Under the pieces are notes generated by a model. The model saw only the letters and a program-made list of their open reading frames with translations, was not told the origin of the DNA and searched no databases. A program made the position numbers and the translations under genes. From NCBI GenBank assembly GCA_930367205.1, contig OV884009.1:102445189-102509188 (forward strand): 64,000 bases of DNA, given 5' to 3'. Shown here in pieces: positions 8,970 to 19,880 of this stretch (its first letter is position 1; each line of letters starts with the position of its first letter). The stretch is from Acanthosoma haemorrhoidale (Eukaryota; Arthropoda; Insecta; Hemiptera; Acanthosomatidae).

Positions 8970-10109
8970 CTAAAGTGTTCCAGCCGCGACAGCGTCTTGC
9001 CATCGATGGGGGAACGGAGCGGGGGTTATCGCGTTACTAAACACCGGGTTTGTCAAGTATTGCAGGGAGTCAAAAAATTTGATATGTCTACGTTGGATGA
9101 ATTCATCCACCGTAGGCAGCTCAAAGATCTCGTGAAGCTCACTGTTGCTCCGCTGCTCGAATGAAGTATTTCTGACCACTTTCATCAGTATACCGTTTTG
9201 AAATTGTTGGAGTCGCCGAGCTGTCGTATACGTCAGATGACGAAAAAGCGGTGCACCATACAGCAGAGTAGGCCTGATTATACTCTTGTAGATCAGTAGC
9301 TTCAGACGCAGTGATAGATTGGGGGAGGTTAATAAATGCGTAAGCAGGTAAGACTTCGTGCGTGTTTGCTTCAACTTCTTCGTAAAGTGGTTACTAAAAT
9401 GGAGGTGTCTGTCCATTTTAATTCCCAGATATACTAGGTTGTTGGCTGGTGAATTTTCCTCCGTTCCTACTATGTAACTAGTAGGTAGTGGGCTTTTTCC
9501 CTCTTGAAAAGAGAAAATTACGAAGTCAGTCTTACCCGCGTTTACAGATATATTGAGTCTCCCCAATCTCTCACTGATCTGGTTACAAGCTACTTCAGCC
9601 TGTTTTACAGCTACCTTGGCGCTCATGCTGCTGCTGTACACCGCTATGTCATCTGCATAGGCAGTAACTGTGGTGTTTTTATATCGGGCTCCAACAATCT
9701 TAGACGTGTATACGTTGAATAGTACAGGGGATAAGACGGCTCCTTGGGGTACTCCACAGGTCAGTGGGACAGCTTCGGAGAAGCTATCACCCACCCGCAC
9801 CCGCATCGATCTGTTTTTCAGGAAGCTAACCAGAATTGAATAGAGTTGTTCCGGGCATTCCCGGTCGCAGAGCATTTGACACAGTGTCCCGTGAGACACC
9901 GAGTCGAATGCTTGAGTGCAGTCAATCGAAATCATAGCCGTGGCTATGTTTCTATTCATGTTATGGCTAGCCTCTGACTGTACCTTCAGAAGGGGGTGCT
10001 CTGCGCTCATACTCGATTGAAATCCAGTCTGTTCTGGCGGAATGATGTCGTTTTCCGAGCAGTAATCTTTGAGATAATTCAAAAGAATTTTCTCAAAGAT
10101 TTTCCCCAT
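8970..10109 (-). pseudogene. LINE-2 reverse transcriptase, palm to C-terminus
   Basis: A 379-codon open frame for the RT of a Jockey-type LINE. AMISIDCTQAFDSV carries the first catalytic aspartate, CGVPQGAVLSP is at about 118-128 and TAYADDIAV at about 149-157. The C-terminal part has IIRPTLLYGAP and RRLQQFQNG, common in insect Jockey elements. It ends AAGTL-stop before the 3' UTR. The block just before it (YRPISLLP) is separated by an in-frame TAG at about 10110. The catalytic residues are intact, but without endonuclease and ORF1 this copy is dead. Confidence 0.88.
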
Positions 10110-10203
10110 CTATGGTAGCAGACTGATCGGGCGGTAATGGGCTGGGTGATCTCCGCTCTTTGCTGGCTTTAATAAAGGGAACAAGATGGCTTGTTTCCAT
10201 GTG

Positions 10204-10536
10204 TCAGGAAAGTGCCGCAATCTCATAGTTGTATAAGTTTGCTAGTTGTACTATCCCTCTCTTCGGCATTTGTTTGAGCAGCACTGTTTGTATCCCGTCG
10301 TGCCCTGGTGCTCGGTTTCCCTGACACCGGCGAAGAATCGCCTTGAGCTGCTTCGGTGATCCAAACATGTGGTTCTGTTCAGTATCTACCGGAGGAGGCA
10401 TGTGGTAGTATCCCGTCCTAGTTGTAATGTCCCTAGCGTAGTGGTTGGCCAGTTTTGTTGCCTGTTGCTTAGCAGTCAGAACATTGTCGTCTTCGTGAAG
10501 ACGGACAGTGGCTGTCTTGCCTTTTGTAGTCTTCAC
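10204..10536 (-). pseudogene. LINE-2 RT fingers region
   Basis: This is the N-terminal RT region of the same LINE, with AILRRCQGNRAPGHDGI and LLKQMP, the block that precedes the RISLLP motif in Jockey-like elements. A frameshift near 10215 puts the following PDTWKQAILFPL part in another frame. The element's sequence begins about 10565, shortly upstream of this ORF. Confidence 0.8.
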
Positions 10537-10565
10537 TACAGGGTGAAACTCCTTGATTTAAATAT

Positions 10566-11915
10566 AATCTCCCCTTCCTAGTGGAAGGCGGAGCCGGCTG
10601 AAAGGTTTTTTTTTATTATGCCCAGGTGGCCAATACCCCTTAAGTTTATGACTGTTGGCCTAAAAGGGTGTGTTTTATGATGTCACATCTACAGAGGTAC
10701 GTGATCGCTCGTCCCCTAAAGGACTGTTTCTGGCATGATTTTATGACCGCCAGAGGTCTACCGTGTTGGTTTTATTAGGGGCAGGTGGCTTACCCTCTCA
10801 GGTTTTATTGCAGGACCTTCGACCCTCTGTTACTTGTTTCACGACTACCGACCTCTCTATGATTTATTACAAGAAGTTTACAAAGATTTGCATTTATATT
10901 ATAATACATTATGCACCAGAGTATAGGGTAATTTACATATGTGGTTGTTAATCGCTACAGCTGGGACTCTTTGAAGACATTGCGGCGTTTCAGTAACTTT
11001 CTCTTTTGTTCCGAAAGGATGGTCATAACATTGTTGGATTTGTTTAACTCTTCTCTATTCCTGGAGCTCTTTCCCATTCATTTTAGTGCATCTTGCTTTT
11101 GTATATGGGTGTTCATGGCTATATTTATATTAGTTTTCAACAATGTTTACAATGTTTTATTTGGTTTAATGGTTCAACATTGATACCACATGGGTACCAC
11201 AGTACAGAAACATACAGAACTGTCCATTCATTTCTAAAATACCTTTAAATTAATCGTAAAAAAAATACATGGTATTTTAAATAAAATATACTTCATTTTA
11301 TTTGTTACACTACATTGAGCAGAGAAAATCACCCTTTTAACAAAAAAAAACATAATCAACTATAATATTGACCAATAAATGAAATATCTTAGAAATTATT
11401 TTTCTATACTACTCTTTAGGTTTCCTTAAGCATAGAAAAAAAAAATCAATACTTTAAATATTACATAGAACTGTGTCTTAAGCTTATAAGTCGGAGTGCG
11501 TTCGAGTGTTTGTTAATTGATACAGGTCAGAGGTTTTTCATGTTTAATCTTTTAGGGCTTACTTGCCTTAATTATATCTTACCTCAAGGATATACAAGGC
11601 AAATTCAAGGTGTTTTACCTTTAAGATTTGAGTTTTACGCCCGCTATTCTAGAATACAAAGAAATACAGATGAATGACGCTAGCTCCTAGTTTGTTTCAA
11701 AGTAGAGCCTCTCCATTTGAGCTCGATATTTACATATACCTATATCACCTACTATAGAGGAGGCATTTTCCCAACACCACACGTATGAGTGGGAAATACT
11801 ATTTACATCCCAAGCAGGGCTATGGCACATTAAATGAGGAATCTTAACAAATAAATAATATGTCATAAATATTTATAATTATTCTATAATGTTGGATTTA
11901 AGGCTAACTACTTAC
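10566..11915. other. K2P intron, no recognised content
   Basis: Low-complexity, AT-rich intronic DNA lies between the LINE-2 5' end and the K2P donor at 11915. I see no coding motif, tRNA-like box or terminal repeat that I can support. The intron's donor, GTAAGT, lies at 11915-11910. Confidence 0.5.
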
Positions 11916-12111
11916 CGAGTCTACTTGTGTATTTTGGGCTTTCAATAGCAATGAACATAAAGGATCCACCAATTGTATATGCTATAACGAGTCCTATGAT
12001 GCCGACATTGCTGAACATAAAGGCCACGAAGTGCCTTAAGTAATCCTTAAGCCTTTGGGTCCATGTCTTTTGCCTCTTAAAAGATCTTCTAGTGCTTCTT
12101 TTCCGTTGCAT
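11916..12111 (-). CDS. Two-pore-domain potassium channel, N-terminal coding exon (M1)
   Basis: This exon encodes a basic cytoplasmic N-terminus (MQRKRSTRRSFKRQKTW) and the first membrane helix, read as FMFSNVGIIGLVIAYTIGG followed by FMFIAIE at the start of the extracellular cap. The donor is canonical (CTCG|GTAAGT) and leaves phase 1. Joined to the exon at 436 it reads SRLDTILRLRN in frame, so the gene's cap is continuous. I start at ATG 12111 because a TAG lies in frame 24 bases upstream, with another ATG before it at 12183 (see the next entry). The channel would set resting membrane potential. Confidence 0.85.
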
Positions 12112-12184
12112 TTGGTTGACATTTGAGGGTATCTATTCATGCATTTCAGACCCAACTCTCGGAGTTTTAGGGGCCTTAGACATA
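12112..12184 (-). other. Coding-like leader upstream of the K2P ATG, interrupted by TAG
   Basis: In the same frame as the channel, an ATG at 12183 opens MSKAPKTPRVGSEMHE, then TAG, then IPSNVNQ directly into the channel's MQRK. A plausible acceptor (catctttccag) ends at 12185. The segment could be a 5' UTR with an upstream start, or coding sequence broken by one amber codon. Confidence 0.4.
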
Positions 12185-12363
12185 CTGGAAAGATGGTATT
12201 TCCTACATACATTCTACATAGACGTCTCACGAGAAAGGAATGTCCTAAAACAAAAAAGAAACAATGTGGCTCAAGGAGAGAAAATACAAAAAAATAAATG
12301 GATACTAAAATTTTAAAAAAACTTTTACTTATTATCGTTTAGCTAGATAAAAAAAAAATAGAT

Positions 12364-12416
12364 CCAGGAATCAAACCCAGTTCTAATTTAGTTTAGACTC
12401 CTTTCCATCTAGGCTA
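12364..12416 (-). repeat. tRNA-like head of a SINE
   Basis: On the minus strand, TAGCCTAGATGG (12416-12405) fits the RNA polymerase III A box, and GGGTTTGATTCCTGG (12378-12364) fits the B box, with tRNA-like spacing. The region is not a full tRNA cloverleaf to my eye, so a tRNA-derived SINE remnant is the best reading. Confidence 0.5.
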
Positions 12417-12434
12417 TTCCTCCACCATGACACT

Positions 12435-13119
12435 CACTTCTATCTCTCAGTGGGTCTCGTCGATTCTCTGAAAACATCACAAAATCGCTATATTATTCCA
12501 AAGTTTACTACGAAATTACAGGTTTGTATCTCTTGCCTGTCTCCTCTGATCTTTATTATCCGTTCAAGCCTGAGACATACAATTTTATTTGGAAAACATG
12601 AAAAATATCGTCATGCCAACACGATTGATAGTCATTAATTAATCACTGGTATAAAATATAAGTTAGTGGTATGAACAAATATTTTTCTATAATTTTGAGT
12701 TGGTTAAAATTATATATTGTATATTTTTGTTTTGTGTGGTTTGACTATAATTAAAAAACGTCATTAAAGCCGTCATTAACATCGTGTTCGTAACCTTAAG
12801 TAGTTATTGTTTTAGAGGCATACAATGGATGACCCTATGATGCTAAAAATAAATGCAACCTTATAAAAAAAAAAATAAAGGGTCATTAATAAATTCCTTA
12901 TTAATCAAAAAATCCTATCGTGCTGATTAGGGTATCCAGCTAAAGATCTTGACGTCCTAATTAATAGTATATATCATGTGCTGAGTCGTTAATAGACATT
13001 AGTTACTAATGATTTTGAAAATCGTTTACGGAACCTTAATCAAACCCTTAATTGTATGATAATCGTACTTTTTTTATTTTTTTTTGGACCTCGTTTGCTT
13101 CCAACCTTGTACTACAACA

Positions 13120-13168
<49 letters not shown>

Positions 13169-13249
13169 TTAAAGCCAGAGGCAAGGCTATGCTAAAAACT
13201 AATACGATCATGGGATGTTAACAACCCATATATATATATATATATATGC

Positions 13250-13293
<44 letters not shown>

Positions 13294-13888
13294 CATTCGC
13301 TTTATTTTTTTTAAAAGTGACATTATATTTACCACAGGTAGCAGATAGGGGAAACCCTGGCTTCCTAGGCAGTTATTGGAAAATTAAGCGTAGAAATGAA
13401 AAAAACATATGTTTTTTCGGTGGGCTATAGATACCGGGTTTACATGAGAGCTGGTTTTCTTTTGGGAGGCCTGATGTCTTACTTATCGGGGCTCAGAGGT
13501 CTTACATTTTCACAGTTTAGCTATCTTAGTCTCTTTGAGCTTTAGTCTGAATGAGGGAACTAGAGTGACGTGAGGCAGCGTGGTAGGGAGAAAGAAGCGA
13601 TGAAAACAACCCAACGCCCATCAATAACAATGCAGAATAGCACATCCTACAAAAGGACAAAGGAAGGAAAAGAACAAAACAAAAAACCTACAATTGACTA
13701 GCAATAATTAATAAATTTTCCATATATATTTAATATTCAAGACATATATTGCTGATATAATCAAACGAGATGTAAAAAAAAATAGAAATAAATTATAAAA
13801 TAAACACATTGGAGTCAGATTTGTAAAAAAGTCGCTATTTACGACCTTTTTAAGGGAATCGATATAAACTACAATCGATTCATCGTAT
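12435..13888. repeat. AT-rich DNA with TA microsatellites
   Basis: This stretch contains no gene that I can support. Long TA runs lie at about 13122-13166, 13230-13248 and 13257-13288. Between the first two is a short AGTTAA… segment with 'gggatgttaacaaccc', faintly like the Gypsy A LTR hairpin, but too short to call. Confidence 0.6.
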
Positions 13889-13932
13889 CGTCTAGATGGT
13901 AAGGGTAACTTCCTCCGGTTTCAAATTCCATC
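13889..13932 (+). repeat. Possible tRNA-like SINE head
   Basis: TCGTCTAGATGG followed about 24 bases later by GGTTTCAAATTCCA resembles A and B boxes, each with one departure from consensus. It shares CTAGATGG with the minus-strand SINE head at 12405-12416. Short and diverged. The DNA from 13935 to 14424 shows nothing else. Confidence 0.35.
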
Positions 13933-14435
13933 TATGTAAGTATTTTTTCTCTTTAACCCATAATTATCAAACATTTACACTGGTTAAACATTACATACTA
14001 CAACTCGTAATTAATAATATCTAATGTGTTCATATATTTTTCTTCTCCTTTTTTTCAACACTCTTTTCTAAATTATTATTGTTGTAAACAGAGTCATGGG
14101 GGTGCTTCATGTGATGTCTTTTAGTGAAGGTAGGAGACACCCAACACCTACAAAAATAGTGACTAATACCTAGGAGAATCAATTAGGCACGAATGACCAT
14201 TAGGTTTTACGCCTAGTAACAACAAAAAACAAAGAAACAATTAGTTAGGCGATGGTTATTATAATAGTGGTCTGACGAGCATTTTATAAACAGTTCTCCT
14301 ATATTTTAACAAAGACGTTTTACAAGTCTATATCATTCATGAGTGCTAAGGTTGGACTTTTTTCAATTTTTTTTTTATTAATAGGATTTACATGATTTTT
14401 TTTATTAAATAACCGTTCTCTAATCTAGAAATTGT

Positions 14436-14975
14436 CAGGCATATGGGCACACGAAATCTTACTGCCACCACCCTCCCAGATGTGTAAAGTGTAGTGGGCA
14501 GCACAGAAGCGATTTGTGCAAAAAGCCCCTACAATCTCCTGCGGTATGCGTACTTTGCAAGCAAGGCCATCCGGCCAACTACAAGGGCTGCGAGGCTTAC
14601 AGAACGCTGAAGTCGAGGACCGAAAAACGCCGTCAGCCAGAAGTGGAAAAACTTGCAGCAAGAAGCGGCCCAGCCAGAAACTTGAGGCCTACTGTCTCTT
14701 TCGCCGATGCCGTTCGCAACAGAGAGCAGTCACAGGCACCACCCACCCCCTGTACACAAGATCACCTTTCCCAGCATTCCGTTCATCCCGTCAACCAACA
14801 AACTCTATCCCATCCTCAGCCACACATCTCGTACATTCCTCCACCTTCAAGTTCTTCGGATCTCACTAGCCTTTTAACCTCATTTCTTACAGAGTTCAGA
14901 ACCCTAATTACTCCTCTCATTTCCCTACTTACAAATCTGGTCTCCTACCTTATCCCCGTTAAACAAAATCCATAA
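14436..14975 (+). pseudogene. LINE-1 ORF1 C-terminus (zinc knuckles)
   Basis: The open frame reads CQAYGHTKSYCHHPPRC, then CVKCSGQHRSDLC and CVLCKQGHPANYKGC, the three-knuckle array of Jockey-type ORF1 (Gag-like RNA-binding) proteins. A Pro/Ser-rich tail follows and ends at TAA 14973-14975. The N-terminal half is missing because the copy is truncated, so the fragment has no native start. It is in the same frame as ORF2, separated only by that stop. Confidence 0.85.
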
Positions 14976-17666
14976 GTGGATCCTTCCGACTCCTTATCCA
15001 TTCTCCTTTGGAATGCGAATGGTGTTCGCACCCACACTAACGAACTGACAGCACTACTCCACGACAAGAACATCGACGTAGCTCTCATTACTGAAACAAG
15101 ACTTACTAGCAAACGATCATTTACGATTCGACAGTACCATACTTACCGAACTGATCACCCAGATGGAAGAGCTCATGCAGGTACCGCTGTCATTGTTCAT
15201 AATTCCATTTCTCATCACATAGTTCCTTTGGTAGCACATGATTTCCTTCAGCCCACTGCAGTGTCAATCAGCACCTTCCCTTTCCCCCTTACTCTAGCAT
15301 CAGTGTACTGCCCTCCCAATAAATCCATTTCCGATTCCCAATTCATCTCCTTTCTAGACTCCATGGGACATTGTTTCCTTGTGGGTGGGGACTTTAATGC
15401 AAAGCACCAACACTGGGGGTCAAGATCCACGAATACACGCGGACGTGCTTTGCTGTCTGCACTCACACGGAAACATTGCTCCACGATCTCACCTGACACA
15501 GCCACCTATTGGCCATCAGATCCCAACCGAAATCCAGATCTCCTAGACTTCTTCTTCTACAATAGTTTAGGAACACTAAACTATTCACTCAAGCGCCTCG
15601 ATGACCTCTCCTCCGATCATAGCCCTTTATTATTAACCATTTCCCTAAAACCAATTCACAAACTATCTCCTCCTTCATTTATTAGGGGCCCAGTCGATTG
15701 GGACCACTTCCGTCAGCTTCTTACAGAGTCCGTAAACCTCAAATTATCCCTGAAAACATCCCAAGACCTAGACGATGCAGTGCATTCTTTCACTACTCTG
15801 GTCCAGAGGTCGGCTTGGGAGGCATCGTCACCCCATCGTCAACCAAAAATTCATAATCATAATAGTTTACCTCAGCATCTCAAAGATCTAATCCTATCCA
15901 AACGCCGCTCCAGAACAGTGTGGCAAAGATCCCGGCATCCTGCCGATCGCCGCTCGTACAATCAGTACTGCCGATTGGTAAAGCGGCGATTGGCATCCTT
16001 CCGTTCCGATTCTTTCAATTCCTACCTCTCCTCTCTGTCTACCAGGGATAACTCCTTGTGGAATGTAACCAAAAAAATCCTAAAGTATCAACCTGTTTCA
16101 CATCCGCTCCGTCGTGATGATGGGTCCTGGGCGGCTTCGGATGGGGATAGGTCGGAGGAATTTGCTCTGCATCTTACCCATACTTTCACACCTAACCTTT
16201 CTCATCAAAGCCATACTCACAGCACAACTGTGGAAGATTTCCTCACTTCACCTATTCCTCTCTCTCTTCCACCAAAAGCCGTTAATCCCTCTGAGGTCAA
16301 ATACCTTTTGAAAAACTTACCTTACCGAAAATCCCCTGGATATGATCTCCTTACTCCTCAAATTCTCAAACAACTTCCTCCTAAAGCCATAATCTTCCTA
16401 ACCTATATATATAATTGCATTATCCGAACTACGCACTTCCCACTCCTCTGGAAACATTCCATTATTGTCCTATTCGCCAAACCCGGTAAACCACCCAATG
16501 ACGCCTCATCTTACCGTCCAATAAGCCTACTCCCTATCCTCTCAAAAATATTTGAGAAACTTCTACTAAAACGTCTACTTCCAATTATTGAATCCAAAAA
16601 CCTTTTTCCTACACACCAATTTGGTTTCCGCCAACGGCATTCCACTGCTCAACAAGGCCTTCGCGTTGTTGATCACATCTCCTCAGCCCTTGAAACCAAA
16701 CAGTATTGCACTGCTGCCTTTCTTGATATAGCTCAAGCTTTTGACAGGGTTTGGCACGCAGGTTTACTCTACAAGCTCAAAAGATATTTACCACAGACCC
16801 TTTTCCTAATCCTACAGTCCTACCTTTCAAACCGCTTCTTCCAAGTCCGCTGTGGTTTAGAATATTCAAACTACTATCCTATAAATGCAGGAGTTCCACA
16901 GGGCAGTGTCCTGGGCCCCATCCTCTACAACCTATACACCGCTGATGTCCCCTCTACTCCCAATACCTTCTTGGCCACATTTGCAGATGACACTGCAGTC
17001 TTGTCATCTAACCCAGACCCCGACATAGCATCCCATAACCTTCAAAAACACCTTGACGAGATCGATTATTGGTGCAACCAATGGCGGATCAAAGTTAATG
17101 AAGCAAAATGTTCCCACATTACCTTCACCCTTTGTCGCAAGTCTTGTCCACTAGTTTATTTTAATTCTATTCCTCTCCCTGTATCCGAGACAGTACGGTA
17201 TTTAGGCTTCCATCTCGATAAACGACTGACCTGGAACCCACATACGAAATTAAAAAGACAAGAACTAAACAGACGCTTTGGACAACTATACAGACTACTT
17301 CAAAGGACATCCCATCTCTCAATAGAAAATAAACTACTAATCTACAAAGTTATACTTAAACCAATCTGGACATACGGAATAGAGCTATGGGGGACAGCAA
17401 AAAAGTCGAACATCAAGCGTATCCAATCCTTTCAATCAAAAGTCCTGAGAACAATAGTAAATGCCCCTTATTATGTCAGCAACAAAACCCTTCATAACGA
17501 CCTTAATATACCCTACATTCTAGAACTCATCCCTTCCAAGTTTACGAAATTCCACAGTAGCCTTTCCAACCACCCTAATCCTGTAGCACAGTCACTGCAC
17601 TGCGTCACTCATCCCTATAATCCTCCTCGGAGACTGAAACGGCAGTGGCCTCGTGACCTGCTATAA
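14976..17666 (+). CDS. LINE-1 ORF2: AP-like endonuclease and reverse transcriptase
   Basis: An unbroken 896-codon frame. The N-terminal 225 residues are an APE-type endonuclease: LLWNANGVRTH, ITETRL, VYCPP, GGDFNAKHQHWGS, PDLLDFFF and SSDHSPLL carry the expected Asn, Glu, Tyr, Asp/Asn, Asp and Asp-His residues. The RT follows with YRPISLLPILSKIFEKL, FGFRQRHST, FLDIAQAFDRVWH, AGVPQGSVLGP near 637 and FADD at 669-672. The C-terminus has ILKPIWTYGIELWG. It nicks target DNA and copies its own RNA. Translation start is odd: the frame abuts ORF1's TAA with GTG and no ATG nearby. Confidence 0.92.
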   Translation: MDPSDSLSILLWNANGVRTHTNELTALLHDKNIDVALITETRLTSKRSFTIRQYHTYRTDHPDGRAHAGTAVIVHNSISHHIVPLVAHDFLQPTAVSISTFPFPLTLASVYCPPNKSISDSQFISFLDSMGHCFLVGGDFNAKHQHWGSRSTNTRGRALLSALTRKHCSTISPDTATYWPSDPNRNPDLLDFFFYNSLGTLNYSLKRLDDLSSDHSPLLLTISLKPIHKLSPPSFIRGPVDWDHFRQLLTESVNLKLSLKTSQDLDDAVHSFTTLVQRSAWEASSPHRQPKIHNHNSLPQHLKDLILSKRRSRTVWQRSRHPADRRSYNQYCRLVKRRLASFRSDSFNSYLSSLSTRDNSLWNVTKKILKYQPVSHPLRRDDGSWAASDGDRSEEFALHLTHTFTPNLSHQSHTHSTTVEDFLTSPIPLSLPPKAVNPSEVKYLLKNLPYRKSPGYDLLTPQILKQLPPKAIIFLTYIYNCIIRTTHFPLLWKHSIIVLFAKPGKPPNDASSYRPISLLPILSKIFEKLLLKRLLPIIESKNLFPTHQFGFRQRHSTAQQGLRVVDHISSALETKQYCTAAFLDIAQAFDRVWHAGLLYKLKRYLPQTLFLILQSYLSNRFFQVRCGLEYSNYYPINAGVPQGSVLGPILYNLYTADVPSTPNTFLATFADDTAVLSSNPDPDIASHNLQKHLDEIDYWCNQWRIKVNEAKCSHITFTLCRKSCPLVYFNSIPLPVSETVRYLGFHLDKRLTWNPHTKLKRQELNRRFGQLYRLLQRTSHLSIENKLLIYKVILKPIWTYGIELWGTAKKSNIKRIQSFQSKVLRTIVNAPYYVSNKTLHNDLNIPYILELIPSKFTKFHSSLSNHPNPVAQSLHCVTHPYNPPRRLKRQWPRDLL

Positions 17667-17825
17667 TCAAGTGACAGTGGGAGTCCTGGCAATGGCCAGT
17701 TTCTCCAATCATGTCCTGAAAGATGAAATGTAAATATGGTATGAATGATCGTATATCTTAATTACTTATTGCCTAGCAAGGCAGATTGTAATTTTAGCAC
17801 AATAAAGGAATTATATATATTAATC

Positions 17826-19035
17826 TAGAAAAATTCCTAATCCTAATCTTAAGCACAAAGAAATATACATATACAACAAAAATACTTGTTAATTCATAGT
17901 TTATAAAAAAAAATTAGTCGGCAAAAATAACATGAATTCTTCTCTCTTTTAAGTTTTTTTCCAGGAAATCGTCGCTTGATGTCTAAATTAATTACATACG
18001 CATTAAAGAAATTCCCTCATCAAACTAAGAGTCATAGTTATTTTTTTTTTGATTATTAAAACAATTTTTATTAATATAAAATTGCAATCTGCCTTAAGAG
18101 TCATACTAAATTAAAAATTAAATGTTCATGATTTGTCATTGTTCAAATATACATTTATATTGAAAAAAAAAACATGAAGGGCTGTGATTAGGATTACCTT
18201 AGCCACAAATTCATTTCGAGGAATACAGTTCTTTTGAGAACATTCAGCTAATTTAGCTGTTTTATACTTGGTTTATACTATCCGATATATTGCAAAATAC
18301 CCTAAGCAAAATTTTCACGAAGTAAAACCTCTCCGACAATTGTCTGAATTTTAAACAAGTTAAGAATTTAAATTAATAAAAATTTGTGAAGAAAATGGAC
18401 AAAAAAAATGAGTTGTTTAATTGTTTCCATTTTGATTTTGTTTTGAGAATAAACAGGAATCCATGTTGATTAAATGGTTTGTAAGGTAGTTCTGATTCAT
18501 GTATATCTTTAAACGTTCTTTCACTTTTGGTCAGATGCCAATCCTAACCATAGCTAGATTTAGTTTACTCACTTTTGTCCTTGCCATTGCCTTATTCCCC
18601 CTAATTCCATTATATTTATACTCTATAAATTAAAAATTAAAATAGATAATTTTTTTTTCAAAACTTTTCTCTCTCTAACTCCTATTTCATTTTGGAGGAT
18701 TTTACAAATTAGTTACTAAGTTTCTGTTTTCGTCTTCTCTCAGGTTTGGATCGGTGGGCTCCTCAGATGAGCTTAGAATTACAAACGACGGGCTGATGGT
18801 TTCACGCCAAAATAAACAAAATCCAATCCAAAAATCTAAACGTATTGGTAAAGTAAGTGCACCTCTTTATTTCCCCTATGGAAAATAAATCGATAACTTC
18901 ACGCAGGCCTTCAAGTAACTGTAACTGCAGTTTATTCCTCGAGGTATTCTCAATGAAACATAGGTTTTTGATGATTTTAAAAGTAATCTTTCAAGGTTTC
19001 ATCCATGAATTATAAAAACAAATGGAATGAAATTA
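17826..19035. other. AT-rich spacer, no recognised content
   Basis: I see no supported coding region or repeat. Several long A or T runs and scattered AATAAA motifs are expected by chance at this composition. Confidence 0.5.
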
Positions 19036-19500
19036 AAACAAGTCTTTATTATAGGAATTTTCACCCAAGAATAGCAAAAAGATGCAAAGCAAAATTTCTA
19101 GCTGCCATAAATTATATTAGAGGGTAATTTGTCTCTTGTGATTATTTTATAATAGTATCAGGCAGTATTCTTATATGGAAGATTAAGATTCTACCAAAAG
19201 TATAATAATGAATAAACAAAATGCATAAAATGGATAACGTTCTATTTATTGTGCCAAAGTAGCAAAATACTGTCTGCGGAATTTAGAGGAAGGCCAGAGC
19301 ACCACCATCAGGTGGGGAACTTCCGCTTTAATAGGAAGGTATTTTGAATATTCTGAACCAAAGTGAACTTGGAAGTAATGGTTAGGTAGATAGTATAGTA
19401 GGTAGTAGTATAGAAGTAGAGGATAGGGTAATTTTTTTAGTGTACGATGAATTAAAGTATAAGGAGCAAGCCGGGATGTCAAACTCAATCAAATGAGCGA
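19036..19500 (-). mobile_element. Decayed LINE relic related to LINE-1
   Basis: Minus-strand reading gives YYLPNHYFQVHFGSEYSKY followed by LPIKAEVPH, matching the block before the GVPQG motif of LINE-1 ORF2, but strongly changed. The segment at 19036-19130 ('tttattataggaa…aagaatagcaaaaag') resembles 19760-19870, so both may be 3' ends of the same LINE subfamily. No function remains. Confidence 0.5.
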
Positions 19501-19754
19501 CATGCAGAAATTGAACAGTGCGATAGTGGTTAGTGTTCTAGGCTTAGGGTATCTGGCCAACAACGACCACGAAGACCTTACTGCATAGTGCAGTGTTGTA
19601 CAAAGTAACCAAACTGACTTGGATTGGAAAAAGGCTAATGAAGGGTTATTAGGTGGCTTATCTGTTTTGAGGAATAGGACCGCAAGAGAGACTGTCCAAA
19701 GGAGAGAAAAGTGTGAGGTTCTCTGGGTGCCCTTATAAATTTATGAAATGGAAT

Positions 19755-19880
19755 TAAAAAAAAACTTTATTCTGGGACATTCACTCCCTAAGAATAACAA
19801 AAAGGAACAGAAAAAGAATGTCTAGCTGATGAAAAAAAATACAAAACAATACACAGATTTGATAAGCTTGTCTCTTTAGG
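19755..19880 (-). repeat. Second copy of a LINE-like 3' end
   Basis: This segment shares with 19036-19130 the pattern 'ctttatt…tcac…aagaata(a/g)caaaaag…tagctg'. The T-rich start on the plus strand suits the A-rich 3' end of a minus-strand element. No coding sequence is attached. Confidence 0.4.

Larger units (their letters stand above)
8706..10565 (-). mobile_element. LINE-2 (Jockey-like), 5'-truncated
   Basis: A minus-strand non-LTR retrotransposon. Its A-tail is the T run at 8707-8720, its 3' UTR covers 8721-8969, and the RT frame follows. The 5' end is lost just upstream of the RT fingers near 10565, so the endonuclease and ORF1 are missing. A second, plus-strand copy of the same family lies at 30425-31130. 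Truncation at the 5' end with an intact tail is the usual product of target-primed reverse transcription. Confidence 0.85.
14425..17825 (+). mobile_element. LINE-1 (Jockey-like), long copy with intact ORF2
   Basis: A non-LTR retrotransposon on the plus strand, 5'-truncated inside ORF1 at about 14425 and complete at the 3' end. It carries the zinc-knuckle end of ORF1, a full 896-codon ORF2 (endonuclease plus RT) and a 150-bp 3' UTR with AATAAA at 17801-17806. There is no long A-tail; the end is AT-rich, and other copies in the window (1876, 37598) end at the same AATAAAG position. At least five other decayed relatives lie between 1.9 and 40 kb, so this family has been a main builder of the region. 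Confidence 0.9.

Noticed and set aside
13123..13288. Possible solo LTR between TA runs (AGTTAAAGCC… and gggatgttaacaaccc)
   Set aside because: Only about 60 bp with weak likeness to the Gypsy A LTR; too short and diverged to call.
14425..14661. A 78-codon minus-strand frame over LINE-1 ORF1
   Set aside because: It is antisense to the zinc-knuckle region, which is the real coding sense.
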